Shown: piece by piece, positions 44,373 through 57,600 of the stretch | How the letters are laid out: every line of letters begins with the position of its first letter | How positions within the stretch are numbered: the stretch's first letter is position 1 | Origin: Biomphalaria glabrata | Taxonomy: Eukaryota; Mollusca; Gastropoda; Planorbidae | Assembly (NCBI RefSeq): GCF_947242115.1 | Contig: NC_074718.1 | Coordinates: 47,018,199-47,082,198 of the forward strand | Length of the DNA stretch: 64,000 nucleotides | Reading direction: 5' to 3' | Notes under the pieces: model-generated | Told to the model about the DNA's origin: nothing | What the model saw: the letters and a program-made list of their open reading frames with translations, nothing else | Database searches by the model: none | Position numbers and translations under genes: made by a program

Positions 44373-47104
44373 CTTGGTATATTAGTGATCATATTACTAA
44401 TTAGAGCCTAGAAATAGATAATGTTGCCTCTTAGTACTTAAGTTAGTAATCTGATTGAAAGTGTATAATTTCCTTAACTTCTTCTCACATGTTCCAAAAA
44501 ACAGAAAAAATAAAACCAGTTTGATCTGGATGTTTCCAGACTGCAGTCTCTTGTTGACTATTGTTAGTTGGATGGCAATGTGCAGCTTTTTAAACCTTTT
44601 GTTTTCCCTTTTGAAACATTGATTTATATATTTCTCAAACATTTTTAGATAGTAACATATGTTGATCTGTAGATCTAGTGTGGGTGAATGTGTGATATCA
44701 TGTACATTAGACTCTGGCCATTCAGTTGGTTCTGTAAAATTACAAAGTGACACTTTTTTTTTCTTGATATTGTTGACTTATGAATTAGAACTCAGGCTTT
44801 TGTTGAAACAGATCTGCCTTCTGGTCAAATTATATTGAGTCATTTCTCCAGGTTCAAAACAGTTCAACTTATGGACCAAGGTGTTGAGTTGATCGTTTCA
44901 CTTGTTCAATTGAAATCCTATCCAGTCCTAGTTCAAAGTCTTAGTGTTAGTGGCAAGCATTGCTTCCAGTCCTGTGGGATCTACTGGAAGTGAACTCTAA
45001 AATATGACCATTGTTGCTGTACACACAGATTTCATGTATTTATGTTTGCTTCAAATTAAGGGTCTAAGTGACCTTGGTTGACTATGTTGATCATTGAATA
45101 AATGGACTGACATGTCCGCAGATTATAGTTTTGCTTGTTAATATATTTTCTTGTGTTGAATAGATTAAGTTTTAAGTTAAGAAATACTGACATTGTTCCA
45201 TAACTTCTCAGCCAGCACATTACAATGTACTGCACTGATCTAAATACTTTATAACTACATCTCAGTTTGAATGAAAATCAATAATTATAAACTAGTACTG
45301 AAATTACACATTTGTATAACTACATCTCAGTTTGAATGAAAATCAATAATTATAAACTAGTACTGAAATTACACATTTGAAACCAAAAGAAAATTTAAGA
45401 CAAATCGTAGCGGGCGAATAAGAACCTAAAGTGATAACAGCTGAACCATTGTTATGTCTGCTGAATGTTACATTATATGTAGGTCACAGCTGGGAAAGTG
45501 TAGCTGTTATGTGAAATACTGAAACTTCATACTCAAAAAGCCTTATTAACTCACTAATATAAGTAACTGGCACCAAAAGGGCGCATTAGCAGAACTACAG
45601 GCAACTTAATATAAAAGACTATATAGCTGCAATCTCACTGCTCAAACAAGGCATGATAGAGGCTGTTCTTTTTAGCTACATCATCTACAAGTTTCATTAG
45701 CCCCCTTTTTTTTTGTACCACCAAAGAGCATCTAGTCTCCTAGAAATGTTTTTTTTTACTATTTCAGCTTCATCGGACATCTGATAATACTTGTACTCTG
45801 CCAAGTTGCTTCCCTTTAATATTATCCTATTTACTGCTGCAGTCCATGTTTTTTTTTTTTTTTTAGAAGTATTTGCCTTTTGATTCAGCCCCACATCTCT
45901 GTTTTCAACAGACATCAAACAGGTTCTTGTCTAAACCACTGTTAGCAACTACTGGCAATACAGAAAATGAAAAATACAGAAACTTAGCCTATAATACATA
46001 TGGGATCTGATATAATTCACTAGCGATATGGTCACGAATCTAATGGAGACCACTGGCCTATATTAGAATACACAAACGATCCATATTTCATACAGAAATG
46101 AATAACGAACAAAGTTTAGAAGAAAATATGCGAAAACGCAAAATTACTTTAACTTGGGAAATGCTCGTTTTCTGTACATTGATGTATGAACATAGATATG
46201 AAACTAAGTAAGGGCAGTCACTACTGCGTACTAAATATTTGGTTTACGGCAATACTGTACATTCCATAATATCGAGGTGGTCCACGTTTGATCCTGGTCC
46301 ATATTGCAAGCCTCTCCCATTCTAAGTGATGAACTAACAACATAACTACTATATTTCGTAGAGGATTCGCTGTAGAAAGAACAGCAATTCAAAATAAGGT
46401 TGCACTTGTAGACTATAGGTCTACATTGAGATTCTCTGGTCTACCAGCCAATTACCAGCCTTTGGGTGACCCATGCGTCACAATCCCTCTCTCGACCTTG
46501 CTGGTGAAATTCAATGGAACGCTTCGTGTTACATTTGGCACCAACTCAGTTGTTATAGTTGACACTCCCAACTTATGGGGCTTCACTCCTGATTTTTCCT
46601 CGACGTTGCTTCCTGAAGCCTTATTTACCGCAAGCCAACCCGGGGGAGGGGTGTATTTTATCTTATAAAATACAGACTCTACTTCAAATAGACGATTACG
46701 CCCTACGCGTGTCCCTAGGCCAATGAAGTCATGTTTGAAGTCGAGTATGGCTACCACTCTCCTAGATACAAAGGATCTAAACCTAGGTCTATAATCAAAT
46801 CATGCACATGGTATCGTGCCTTATCTTATATAATACAGACGTTACTTCAAAAAACAAGATGATTACGTCCTACGCGTCATGCATGTAGTCAATGACCTAA
46901 ATTCTGCCAAGTCACTGGTTTTCCTGGATAGCTCAGGCAACCCATTCCATGCTCTAATAGCACTAGGGTACGCGTACTATTTGGTGGTAATTATCTGCCT
47001 CAAGCAAAGACAAGTTGTAGTCGTACGATCTTCTATACCCAAGAATCGATGTCTCAATTTTTTCATCTATCTGAGCACTCTACAATCGAAAGTACAATTC
47101 AACC

Positions 47105-47138
<34 letters not shown>

Positions 47139-47300
47139 ATTGCATCCTAAGTAAGCATTACCATAGAAGAGAATGAATGAGATTTTGCATTCAACATTAA
47201 ATGTAGAAATTGGACTTTTTGTTTTGGTCACTTGTGCCAAATTTTAAACATACGACGTTGGGTTTCCATAAAGTTTGATGGCTTTGAAAAGAACTAGTTC
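44373..47300. repeat. Intergenic DNA with local duplications and a GT microsatellite
   Basis: A perfect 65-bp tandem duplication lies at 45251-45315 and 45316-45380. An imperfect direct repeat of about 75 bp is at 46656-46730 and 46820-46896, sharing CTACTTCAAA-like and CTACGCGT words. A (GT)n run is at 47107-47137. Open frames at 46426-46668 and 46452-46757 overlap on opposite strands and show no known motif; this part is less AT-rich and may be a transposon relic. Confidence 0.5.
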
Positions 47301-47420
47301 TGTTTAGGCTTTATGAGCTCTTCTTGAAAGATTCGTTGCAGAGTGTGGTGAAATAGTTGATACTTGTTTATGTTTGTATAGCGTCGTGAGAATGTGTTCA
47401 CAACATTGGTTTTGAAGTGA

Positions 47421-48724
47421 AGTTTGAAGATTTACCTTTAGTCTGTTGGACCGTTGGGGCACCAGGCAAGATTTGTCGACCGTCTTTCTCCATTCCTCTC
47501 TTTTTTTCCCCTTGTTTAGAACCTCTCTCAATGGCAGGCCTGTCCATTCTTTAATGTTGTCCTCCCATCGCTTTTTCTGTCTGCCTCTTCTTCTTTTCCC
47601 TGGCACTGTTCCCTGAAGGAAGGTCTTTGCGAGCCCCGTAGATCTTTTAATGTGGCCAAAGGTTTTAAGCTTTCGTCTTTTCACAATAGTTAGCAGGTCA
47701 TCATGGGCTCCGATCGCTACAGTAACCCTGTCTCTGATTTCTTGGTTTGTGATGCGGTCTTTGAATGTGATGCCTAGGATCCTTCTGTAGCATCTCAATT
47801 CCATTGCTTGGATCCTCCTCTCAAGCTCTGCATTCAACGTCCACGACTTGCAAGCATATAAAAATGTGGCCATGACCAGAGAGCGCATCAGTCTGATTTT
47901 GGTGCCGAGGGCTAAGCCCTTATCTTTCCATATTATTTTAAGTTTTGAAAGGGCTGCTATGGACTGTGCTATTCGGGCCAATAATTCGGGTTTTGTTCCC
48001 TCATCTGAGACAATAGCTCCGAGGTATTTGAAGCTGTTAACACTAGTTAGCTTTTCACCTCCAATACTGATGTCTCTTTTAAAGCCCTGATGGCTATTGG
48101 TCATAATTTGAGTTTTTTTGGCATTTATTTGCATGCCATATGCTGTGGCAGTCTTGTCAATGCGCATCACCAGGTCAGCTAGTTCTTCTTCTGTCCCTGC
48201 TAGGCCGTCAATGTCATCTGCGAAGCGCAAGTTAGTAATTCTTCTTCCTCCAATGCTAACAGTACCTTCATAGCCCTCGAGGGCATCTTCCATTATCCTT
48301 TCAAGGAAGATATTGAAGAGTGTTGGTGACAGTAGGCAGCCTTGTCTTACTCCAACTGTGGTTTTGAACCAGTCCCCAATATTATTGTTGAAGTACACGG
48401 CACTGGTGGCATCCTTGTTGAGGTTCTGGATAACTTTGATTATGTTTTTATTAATGTTGTACTTTTCCATTGTCGCCCAGAGTGCTCCGTGCTATAGGCC
48501 TACTCAATCGGAAGCTTTCTTGAAATCAATAAAGACATGGAAAAGATTCTCTTGGTGTTGGAGATATTTCTCACAGAGTATTCTGAGGTTTAGGATTTGC
48601 TCTGTTGTGCTGCGACCTTGTCTAAAACCTGCTTGTTCTTCTGATATGATGTTGTCTGCTATCGGTTTTAGTCGGTTTAATAAGGGGATACGGATATGGC
48701 TTGTTGTGTGGTATATGCGTCCAG
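47421..48724 (-). mobile_element. RTE-type LINE, 5'-truncated, with reverse transcriptase
   Basis: The minus strand carries the reverse transcriptase and C-terminal part of a non-LTR retrotransposon. In order it reads EEQAGFRQGRSTTEQILNLR, FHVFIDFKKASD, VGVRQGCLLSPTLFNIFLER, LRFADDIDGLAG (catalytic FADD), NAKKTQIM, FKYLGAIVSDEG, ELRCYRRILGI, TFGHIKRSTGLAKTFLQGTV, RRRGRQKKRWEDNIKEWTGL and VPQRSNRLK. The endonuclease and the start of the protein are absent, so it is a typical 5' truncation. Two in-frame stops follow KKASD (near 48490-48505). Translation beyond VPQRSNRLK (47304-47420) runs into flank resembling the mariner-like element at 1408. Confidence 0.85.
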
Positions 48725-51700
48725 TACAGATGATCGATGGTCTCCCTACCCTCCACTATCCCCGCTTGTCCTGGGAGGAAGTTTGGGCTAGGGTGCAATA
48801 AACTTGAAATATGAAAAAAATATTCAAAACATTAAAAAAAAAAAATTTACACATTGGACAAGCGAATGTTTCAATATTAAAATTTAAAAAAAGTCTAAAC
48901 GTAGCAGCTTTAACGAACATCTACTACGTACATTAGGATTCCAAAATATATTGTACATTTAGGCCTACTTCTAAAAGAAAAACGCGAAAATTATGTCTGT
49001 ATGTTACTTTTCTTTGTCCTTATAACCGAGTTAAACCGTTCCGGATCCCAATTGGGATGCTTTCAGCGCTTCCCTAGACCAAATCTTGCTAAAAAAGGGA
49101 AGGGGGCGCAAATGAAATTGTTTTCACAACTAGTAAACGTTTGAGAAACACGGATCTACAGTTTATTATGGAATATTAAGGTACATTATAGTTTGTATAA
49201 TTGAGTACGCATTTTAGCATGTAGGCTAAATGATGTATTTCAATAAATCTCAAAAGTGATTCTCTTGGCAAAAACATTATCTATATATAGCCTACCTTAC
49301 CTAAAGACATGCGATATTTTGTTCTCTTAGTTAAAACAGAAGTCATAGCTAATCAATTTTTCGCCAAACAAAACTGTTATAAGTGAATCTGAAACACAAT
49401 AGATGTCAGAACACAAACGGCTTTAAAAAAATGACTGTTATAGCCTTATAGGCTACAGCAAGTCCTTTTTTTATCACGAGAAACTTTAGCATTTTGTAGA
49501 AGCGAAGTTTTAGATTGTGACTATATAATAGGCCTATATATTGTAGATATTTTGAGCTAGGTAATACACTCTATAGTTATTCTTATTATTTGAGCGCAAT
49601 GTATTTATGATATTACAATTTTTGTTCCTAGAATAAAAAAGGGGGGAGGGGGCGCCAAAAAATGGCGTGTTACAGATACACTGCCCGTTTTTAAACAGTT
49701 ACTTCAAGATATCTAGTCAGGATAGAGTCTGGCTTTAACATCTTCATTATAGTGATGTTTTTATTTTAAAAACTCGATTCTTTGACAGTAAAGTATATCT
49801 ACTTCAGTTTACTGGATATCGACGAGCGGTACCTGTTGAAAAAGGTTTGAAAAGCACTGATCTAGATCTAGATCTACTGGGTAATAGTTGAAAGCAATCG
49901 TATATTTACTAAATTCTTTATCACTTAGCCGAAATTCGTATCTATAGTTTTGTATATAAATAACAAAATGGCGAGTGTTTTGCTTTCACACTCACAGCAT
50001 TCGCAGGTTGAAACTTTAAAGAGGCGTAAGAAACAAACTAAAATTCTAAAAAAATAAATAAACTAAAAAATTCTTTTGTCTGTTCGCGAACATTTATCTT
50101 TATCGGATGAAGCAACACGGGTAAATGTCTTAATAGTCTAAACTGTTCTAGATCTAGTAAAATCTAGTACCATAATTAGTATTTTGTCTAAGTCAAAGAG
50201 TATAGTAGTACAGTAGTACTAGTAGTTAGTAGTAGTACTACTAAGTACTAGTAGTAGGTAGTAGTAGTAGTAGTAAAATCTACTCTAGTAAATCTAGTAA
50301 CTATTGTTTCTATTCTAGTTAACGATGATTTTACCGTAAGTAGATTTTAGTAGATCTAGACTCTAGACGTCTAGATAGATTATCAATATCATATCTAGAT
50401 CTAGTAGATAGTCTATGTCTATATATATGGATCTCTAGACTCTATTACTCATAAGTTAAATTATTATTATATATAGAGAGATCTAGGTCTAGAATATTGA
50501 CCTTGAGGCACTAGTAGACTAGAGGACAAGTTTAGATTAGATTTTATTATCTTATCTAATGTAGATTTAGATCTAGAATATATTCTATCTCACAGTATCT
50601 GTATTACTATTATTATATCTAAATCTATCATCTGGATGATCTAGCCATGGGCATGGGCGCCCTCAGGATTTTTCACAGAGTGCAAGCTGCTAACCATGGC
50701 TCAAAGTCTTAGCCTCAACAGTAAACATTAAATACTCTATTTATTCATGAAATAAAAATACAAACTAAAAACGTGAACAAAATCTTCAATGTACACATTC
50801 ATTGTTAACTTTATCAGTGAGGACCGTGCTTCCCTACATTCGATCAAACGAAAACTGCAAATGTTTGGCTGCTGAAACTGTCAATAACTTTACTAAATAT
50901 ACTAATGCATTGATTTTCGTTGCGATGGACAAGCTGCTGCTGATCGCTTATCGAGTAGTTCTGATATTCTTCTTTGTATTGCAGCTTTTAGGATGAAGAC
51001 AAAACAAGTTGAACTGACCATTATTATTGCTCGAAAAGCGAGACATATGAAGCAAGTTAAGAATCAAGATATGTAATGTAAAGCCATGTTCTCTAATAAC
51101 TCCCAAAATCCAAACATTTTTTTTTCTCAGTTTGTCTGTCGACTGCGAAATTCTCAGCTGCAGCAACTCAATATTTGGTATCAGGCTTTTCTGCCAGCAG
51201 TCTCTTCTTCCTCAAGATGACATTTCTGACGTGTTCCTTAGGATGGTCATGTTGGTTTTTGATTATGTCATTAAGGATGTGCTGTTGAGTGAAAAGACTA
51301 CTACACAGTGGAAACTGGTTCAAGAACAGATGACTAATTAACAACAATGAAAAGACAAATCAGAAACAAGAGGAGAGGCATTTACTACACATGTGCAGTT
51401 TGTTTGGTTTTATTTACAGTCATTATTTTAAGATCCGCCAAACAGTCAAAGATCTCAAAGTTGAGACTTAAATCTCGAATGGATTCTTATTTTTCAGTTG
51501 ATTGTGTCTAACACAAATAAGGTAAATTTAAATTTAGCAACAACGCTATCGTTAGGGACAGTTACAGAAAAAGAAAACTAGCCATCAGTAGGACAGCCTT
51601 GGGCAGCAATGACATTAGACACATGCAGTGCGTTTCTCTGAACCACAATTTCTTCACTAAAATACCCAGCAAATGTAGTTAATTCATGATGTATTTCAGG

Positions 51701-52052
51701 TGATATACTTTCCATATTTCACAGGCATAAAGCAATAGTAATCTAATGTGGTGTATAAAATACAAACATGCTCAATGTGTGAAGCACCATTAAAGAGTGG
51801 CAACACAGTTTTTCTGATATACTGGGAGATGTGCATTTGTACAAACTTTTTAAAGGGATTTAAGTTTTTCTTTGATCATCAGATAAATATTTGATAAGCA
51901 AATAGTCCTTTTTTCTGAGAATTAATTGCATTTTTTTGTGTAGAGATAGGAACACCTCAAACACCCAACAGCTCTGTAAAAAGATCTATATCTTACATCA
52001 GAAGAACACTTTTTAAAAAATAACATCTATGTCTCCCTTAATATTTTTTCAG
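48725..52052. repeat. Intergenic DNA with TAGATC-rich tract and decayed repeats
   Basis: Between about 49000 and 49860 there are G-rich words (GGGAAGGGGGCGCAAA, GGAGGGGGCGCCAAAA) and TTTGAGAAACACGGATCTAC / TTTGAAAAGCACTGATCTAG that look like decayed hAT-type ends. No flanking duplication was found. From about 50150 to 50650 the sequence is CTAGATCTAG and AGTAGTACT simple DNA. Frames at 50802-50996 and 51132-51341 have no recognised motif. The first GALC exons expected before 52053 are not visible. Confidence 0.45.
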
Positions 52053-53456
52053 ATGGAACTGAAGCATCCCACATGCACAATAGCAATAATGAGAACTATG
52101 AGAGAGGATATGAATTGTGGCTTATGGTTAAAGCCAAAAAGGTATTTGGTGCATTATGTAACCAATCATCCAAAAACTGTAAAATGTAGCATAAGATGAA
52201 TACAATGTGTTAAAATAAAATAGTTATCAAACTGTTTATTATATTAAATTTTAATATATTTTTTTTTGCTGCAGAGAAATCAAAATATTAAATTGTATGG
52301 CCTTACTTGGGCATTTTCTGGTTGGATTGGTCAAGGCACACATAATCCTTATACAAATGTTTCTCTGACAGCTTACATTGTTCGATGGATTACTGGAGCT
52401 AAAAGAAGGCATAATTTAACAATAGTCTACATTGGGGTAAGTTTCCGTAGCTGCACCTACACTTTCCATGTTCTTATGTATTGGTTTTCTCTCGACTGTT
52501 TTTGTTGGTCTTTCTATTACATACACAATTTAGTTCATAATATAAATATATTTTTATTTAACTCTATCTTCGTTTTTGAAATTTTTGTTCTGTTAGAAGG
52601 CCTGCATACAACATTTATTACACATCTGTGTTTTCTCTCTCTTTGCAGACTTTAAGAAATGCATTAGATTTAAATGGCTTTCAAAAACATTTTAATTATA
52701 GCACATGATGGAAGATGGGATATTGCTCATAACATTTTAAAAGATAAAAAATTAGCTAATCTATTTTATGCTATTGGGTATGTTGGTTACGTTTCTTTCG
52801 CAAAAGCTAGTGATGATGAGATAGAAACATATATATACAATGGGATGCCTGAATCAGCCAGGAAAAACAATGACTAAGTAGAGTTTAATAAACTTAACAT
52901 GCATGACTAGCTTGATCATGAAATGTATAGGAGATAATTATATTCTCTTTTGAAGTAATGCCTGTAATATAGAAGATATGAAGATTGTGTTGTCCTGTTC
53001 TTTTGCCTTGTGCCTGTGGATTCCCATCTAAAGCCTGAATAGCTCTTTTGTTGGCATTTTTATTTTAGATGTATCTTATCTATTGTTCACTATTCATTAA
53101 GTTTTGAAAGTGGTTTTCTGAGTTTGGAAAGACCTAATCAACTTCCTAACAAACAACTCTGCTAGCTTGTAGACAACTAGGTGAACATATAAGGATATCT
53201 AGCATGTAATAACTTCTATAAAACTTTTAAAAGAATAAGTATGTTATTATGAGCTTTTTTTTAAAGTAAAAGCATATATTAATATATTTTATAGAATTGC
53301 ATTTTGGAAAGTGTTATGCAAAAGTGATTCTGTTCACAGCTGCCATTATCCAAGCACATATGATTCTCCGGAGGCTTACATCACTGGAAAAAGTCTTTCG
53401 GCTTCTGAAGATTACAGTACATGTAATGCTGCAAATGGAGGAGGATGCTGGGCCAG
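52053..53456 (+). pseudogene. GALC: Galactocerebrosidase (GALC) catalytic part, decayed copy B
   Basis: Exons of the TIM-barrel half of GALC: 52053-52141 (DGTEASHMHNSNNENYERGY, human [20 protein letters not shown]), 52275-52436 (RNQNIKLYGLTWAFSGWIGQ, then AYIVRWITGAKRRHNLTIVY), 52649-52777 (TLRNALDLNGFQ, then after a one-base shift ILIIAHDGRWDIAHNILKDK) and 53340-53456 (CHYPSTYDSPEAYITGKSLS, ASEDYST, NGGGCWAR). The glutamate of ASEDYST, the nucleophile in human SSEDFST, is kept. The small exon with the acid/base motif WNE is only a trace near 52588-52625, where RPAYNIYY is legible but WNE is not. Exons after 53456 are not in the window. Since copy A at 1151 holds the downstream half but lies upstream of this piece, the two cannot be one gene in normal order; they imply two copies. 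Confidence 0.85.
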
Positions 53457-53529
53457 GTAAACACTCTATAACATAATGACATAGTGAATGAAATAAAATT
53501 GTATTGTAATTTTAGTCTAAAATAGTGAG

Positions 53530-53552
53530 ATATATATATATATATATATATA
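53530..53552. repeat. (TA)n microsatellite
   Basis: A short run of TA dinucleotides in the intron-like sequence after the last GALC copy B exon. Confidence 0.9.
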
Positions 53553-53774
53553 AGTATACAGTATAAGCCAGTTCCTGAATTAGCTTGTTACAATGCACAT
53601 TGGCCAAGAAATACAGCCAAAGTTTAAAATTCTGGATAAAGTCATCTCTATTTTACTTTGGCTAGCTATTTTCTGTATAGGCAAAAGATTGGCAGCAATT
53701 CTCTCTGCAAATGATGATGTGCTGATTCATAATAGAACATTTGACATTTTTAATCATGGGTGGTTGAGGGGGGG

Positions 53775-54045
53775 GGTGCTAAGTGGTTAAGTGCGGTTGC
53801 TTTAGAGCTAAGGGTTTTCAGGTTCAAATCTTGTTGAAGATTGTTTTTGAATTTCAGGATTTTAGAATGCCTTGGGTCAGTGCAATTCTAATGGGTATCT
53901 GACATTAGTTGGGGAAAGTAAAGAAGGTTGGTCGTTGTGCTGGCCATATGATACCTTTATAACAGTAGGCCACAGAAACAGATGACATTTACATCATCTG
54001 CCATATAGATTGAAAATTCTAAAAGGCATTCTTTTTACATTTTAA
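53775..54045 (+). mobile_element. Family-1 SINE, near full length
   Basis: The head GTGCTAAGTGGTTAAGTGCG is followed by CAGGTTCAAATCTTGTTGAA (B-box) and a body with CTAATGGGTATCTGACATTA, GTTGTGCTGGCCATATGATA and TTTACATCATCTGCCATATA. It aligns along its whole length with the SINE at 13871, though more substituted. Confidence 0.8.
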
Positions 54046-54604
54046 TCCCTAACTATTCTAAAAATTCTAACCATTTTTTCATTCAAAGACATTTTTTCTT
54101 TTCTGAGCAACTAAATTGATGATCATGTTAAATCAACATTTGATTTTTAAAAAATAATTTCTGATTTACTTTGATGCAAGAAAAAGCTAATATTATAAGC
54201 ATTACTCACCATAGTCAAATTATGCACTTTTATAAAGTATGCTAAGTAGGCTTAGCAAAGCATAAAAAAAAAGAATATTTGCTATTGACCTTTTCGAAAA
54301 TTAAAACAAAAAAAAAATTTTGTGCCAAGATCATTATACTATAGCTTTTTATTGTATTGCATGCCACCTAAAAAAAGTTTGACATTCTGCATGATATCTA
54401 CTGAGGTCAATGAAATATGGAAAAGGAGCTACAAACTAAGTACATTAATGAAACCAAAAAAAAAAAAGAATTAGAAGATAACTACCATGTCAGACAAAAA
54501 CTGTCTAATTTTAAGAAAGGCCTAACTTCTAACTATGACCAATTGTGACAAAGAATACATTTTATTACTTAATTATCAGAAAGAATGTCAAATTAGGTAG
54601 GAGG
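54046..54604. other. AT-rich spacer between two SINE copies
   Basis: No coding sequence, terminal repeat or splice-flanked exon seen. The region is rich in A-runs. Confidence 0.4.
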
Positions 54605-54690
54605 TGTGGTGGCCGAGTGGTAAAGTTGTTAGCTTCTGAACCAGGGGTTTCAGGTTTGAATTCTGGTGAAGACTGGGATTTTTACTTTCT
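54605..54690 (+). mobile_element. Family-1 SINE head, cut off by the 35-bp array
   Basis: The sequence GTGTGGTGGCCGAGTGGTAA, AGCTTCTGAACCAGGGGTTT, CAGGTTTGAATTCTGGTGAA and GACTGGGATTTTTACTTTCT is an excellent SINE head with A- and B-boxes. Directly after it, where the SINE body should continue, the 35-bp minisatellite starts. The rest of the SINE body is not found at the other end of the array. Confidence 0.85.
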
Positions 54691-57600
54691 GTAATGTCTT
54701 AGTGTCAATGATTAGATTGACCATGGTAATGACTTATGTCAATAAAAACATTGAAAATGGTAATGAGTTAGTGTCAATGATTACATTGAGAATGGTAATG
54801 ACTTAGTGTTATTGATTGGATTGAGAATGGTAATGACTTAATTTCAATAAAAACAACAAAAATGGTAATGTGTTAGTGTCAATGATTAGATTGAGAATGG
54901 TAATGTCTTAGTGTCAATGATGACTTTGAGAATAGTAATGTGTTAGTGTTAATGATTACATTGAGAATGCTATGTCAATGATCACTTTGAGAATGGTATT
55001 GTCTTAGTGTCAATGATTAGATTGAGAATGGTAATGTCTTAGTGTCAATGATTAGATACAGAATGGTAATGACCTAGTGTCAATGATTACATTGAGAATG
55101 GTAATGTCTTAGTGTCAATGATTACATAAAAAATGTTAAGTCAATGATAAGATTAAGGATGGTAATGACTTAGTGTCAATGATTACATTGAGAATGGTAA
55201 TGTTTTAGTGTCAATGATGAGATTGAGAATGGTAATGTTTTAGTGTCAATAATTAGATTGAGAATGGTAATGACTTAGTGTCAATGATTACATTGACAAT
55301 GGTAATGTCTAAGTGACAATGATTACATTAAAAATGTTATGTCAATGATTAGATTAAGAATGGTAATGACTTAGTGTCAATAATTACATTGCGAATGGTA
55401 ATGTCATTTTGTCAGTGATTACATTAAGAATGGTAATGTTTTAGTGTCAATGATTACATTGAGAATGGTAATGCTTTAGTGTCAATGATTACATTGAGAA
55501 TGGTAATGTCTAAGTGTCAATGATTACATTGAGAATGTTATGTCAATGATTAGATTAAGAATGGTAATGACTTAGTGTCAATGATTAGATTAAGAATGGT
55601 AATGACTTAGTGTCAATGATAACATTAAAAATGGAAATGTGTTAGTGTCAATGATTAGATTGAGAATGGTAATGTTTTAGTGTCAATGATTACATTGAGA
55701 ATGTTAATGTCTTATTGTCAATGTTTACATTGAGAATGCTATGTCAATGATTAGATTGAGAATGGTAATGTGCTAGTGTCAATGATTAGATTGAGAATGG
55801 TAATGTCTTAGTGTCAATGATTAGATTGAGAATGGTAATGTCTTAGTGTCAATGATTAGATTAAGAATGGTAATGACCTAGTGTCAATGATTAGATTGAG
55901 AATGGTAATGTCTTAGTGTCAATGATTACATAAGGAATGTTAAGTCAATGATTAGATTAAGAATGGTAATGACTTAGTGTCAATGATTAGATTAAGAATG
56001 GTAAAGTTTTAGTGTTGATGATGACTTTGAAAATAGTAATGTGTTAGTGTCAATGATTACATTGAGAATGGTAATGTCTTAGTGTCAATAATTAGATTGA
56101 GAATTATAATGTGTTAGTGTCAATGAAAAGATTATGAATGGTAAAGTTTTAGTGTCAATGATGACTTTGAAAATGGTAATGTGTTAGTGTCAATGATTAC
56201 ATTGAGAATGGTAATGTCTTAGTGTCAATGATTAGATTCAGAATGGTAATGTCTTAGTGTCAATTTTTAGGAAGAGAATTGTAATGTTATAGTGTCAATG
56301 ATTAGATTAAGAATGGTAACGTTTTAGTGTCAATGATGACTTTGAAAATGGTAATGTGTTAGTGTCAATGATTACATTGAGAATGGTAATGTCTTAGTGT
56401 CAATGATTAGATTGAGAATGAAAATGTCTTAGTGTCAATGATTAGATTGAGAATGGTAATGTGTTTGTGTCAATCATTAGATTAAGAATAGTATTGTCTT
56501 AGTGTCAATGATTAGATTGAGAATGGTAATTTCTTATTGTCAATTATTTCATTGACACTGGTAATGTCTTAGTATCAATGATTACATTAAGAATGATAAT
56601 GTCTAAGTGTCAATGGTTATGTTGAGAATGTTATGTCAATGATTAGATTAAGAATGTTAATGTTTTATTGTCAATAATTACATTGAGAATGGTAATGTCT
56701 TAGTGTCAATGATTACATTGAGAATAGTAATGTCTTAGTGCCAATGATGACAGTGAGAATGGTAATGTCTTAGTGTCAATGATTAGATTAAGAATGGTAA
56801 TGTCTTAGTGTCAATGTTTAGATAGAGAATTATAATGTGTTAGTGTCAATGTTTAGATAGAGAATTATAATGTGTTAGTGTCAATGATTAGATTAAGAAT
56901 GGTAAAGTTTTAGTGTCAATGATGACTTTGAAAATGGTAATGTGTTAGTGTCAATGATTAGATTGAGAATGAAAATGTCTTAGTGTCAATGATTAGATTG
57001 AGAATGGTAATGTGTTTGTGTCAATCATTAGATTGAGAATAGTATTGTCTTAGTGTCAAAGATTAGATTGAGAATTGTTATTTCTTATTGTCAATTATTT
57101 CATTGACACTGGTAATGTCTTAGTATCAATGATTATATTAAGAATGGTAATGTCTTAGTGTCAATGATAACAGTGAGAATGGTAATGTCTTATAGTCAAT
57201 GTTTACATTAGGAATGGTAATGTCATAGTGCCAATAATGACAGTAAGAATGGTAATGTCTTAGTGTCAATGATTAGATTGAGAATGGTAATGTCTTTGTG
57301 TCAATGATTAGATTAAGAATGGTAATGTTTTAGTGTCAATGATTACATTGAGAATAGTAATAATTTAGTGTCAATGATTATATTGAGAATGGTAATGTGT
57401 TAAATTCAATGATAAGATTGAAAATGGTAATAATTTGGGTCTATGATTAGATTTAGAATGGTAATGTTTTAGTGTCAATAATTAGATTGAGAATGGTAAT
57501 GACTTAGTGTCAATTATTACATTGACAATGGTAATGTCTAAGTGACAATGATTACATTAAGAATAATATGTCAATGATTAGATTAACAATGGTAATGACT

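Noticed and set aside
46426-46757. Overlapping plus and minus frames of about 80-100 codons
   Set aside because: No recognisable domain, no splice signals, both strands open; probably composition, possibly a transposon relic.
48313-48801. 162-codon plus-strand frame
   Set aside because: It is the antisense of the LINE reverse transcriptase region.
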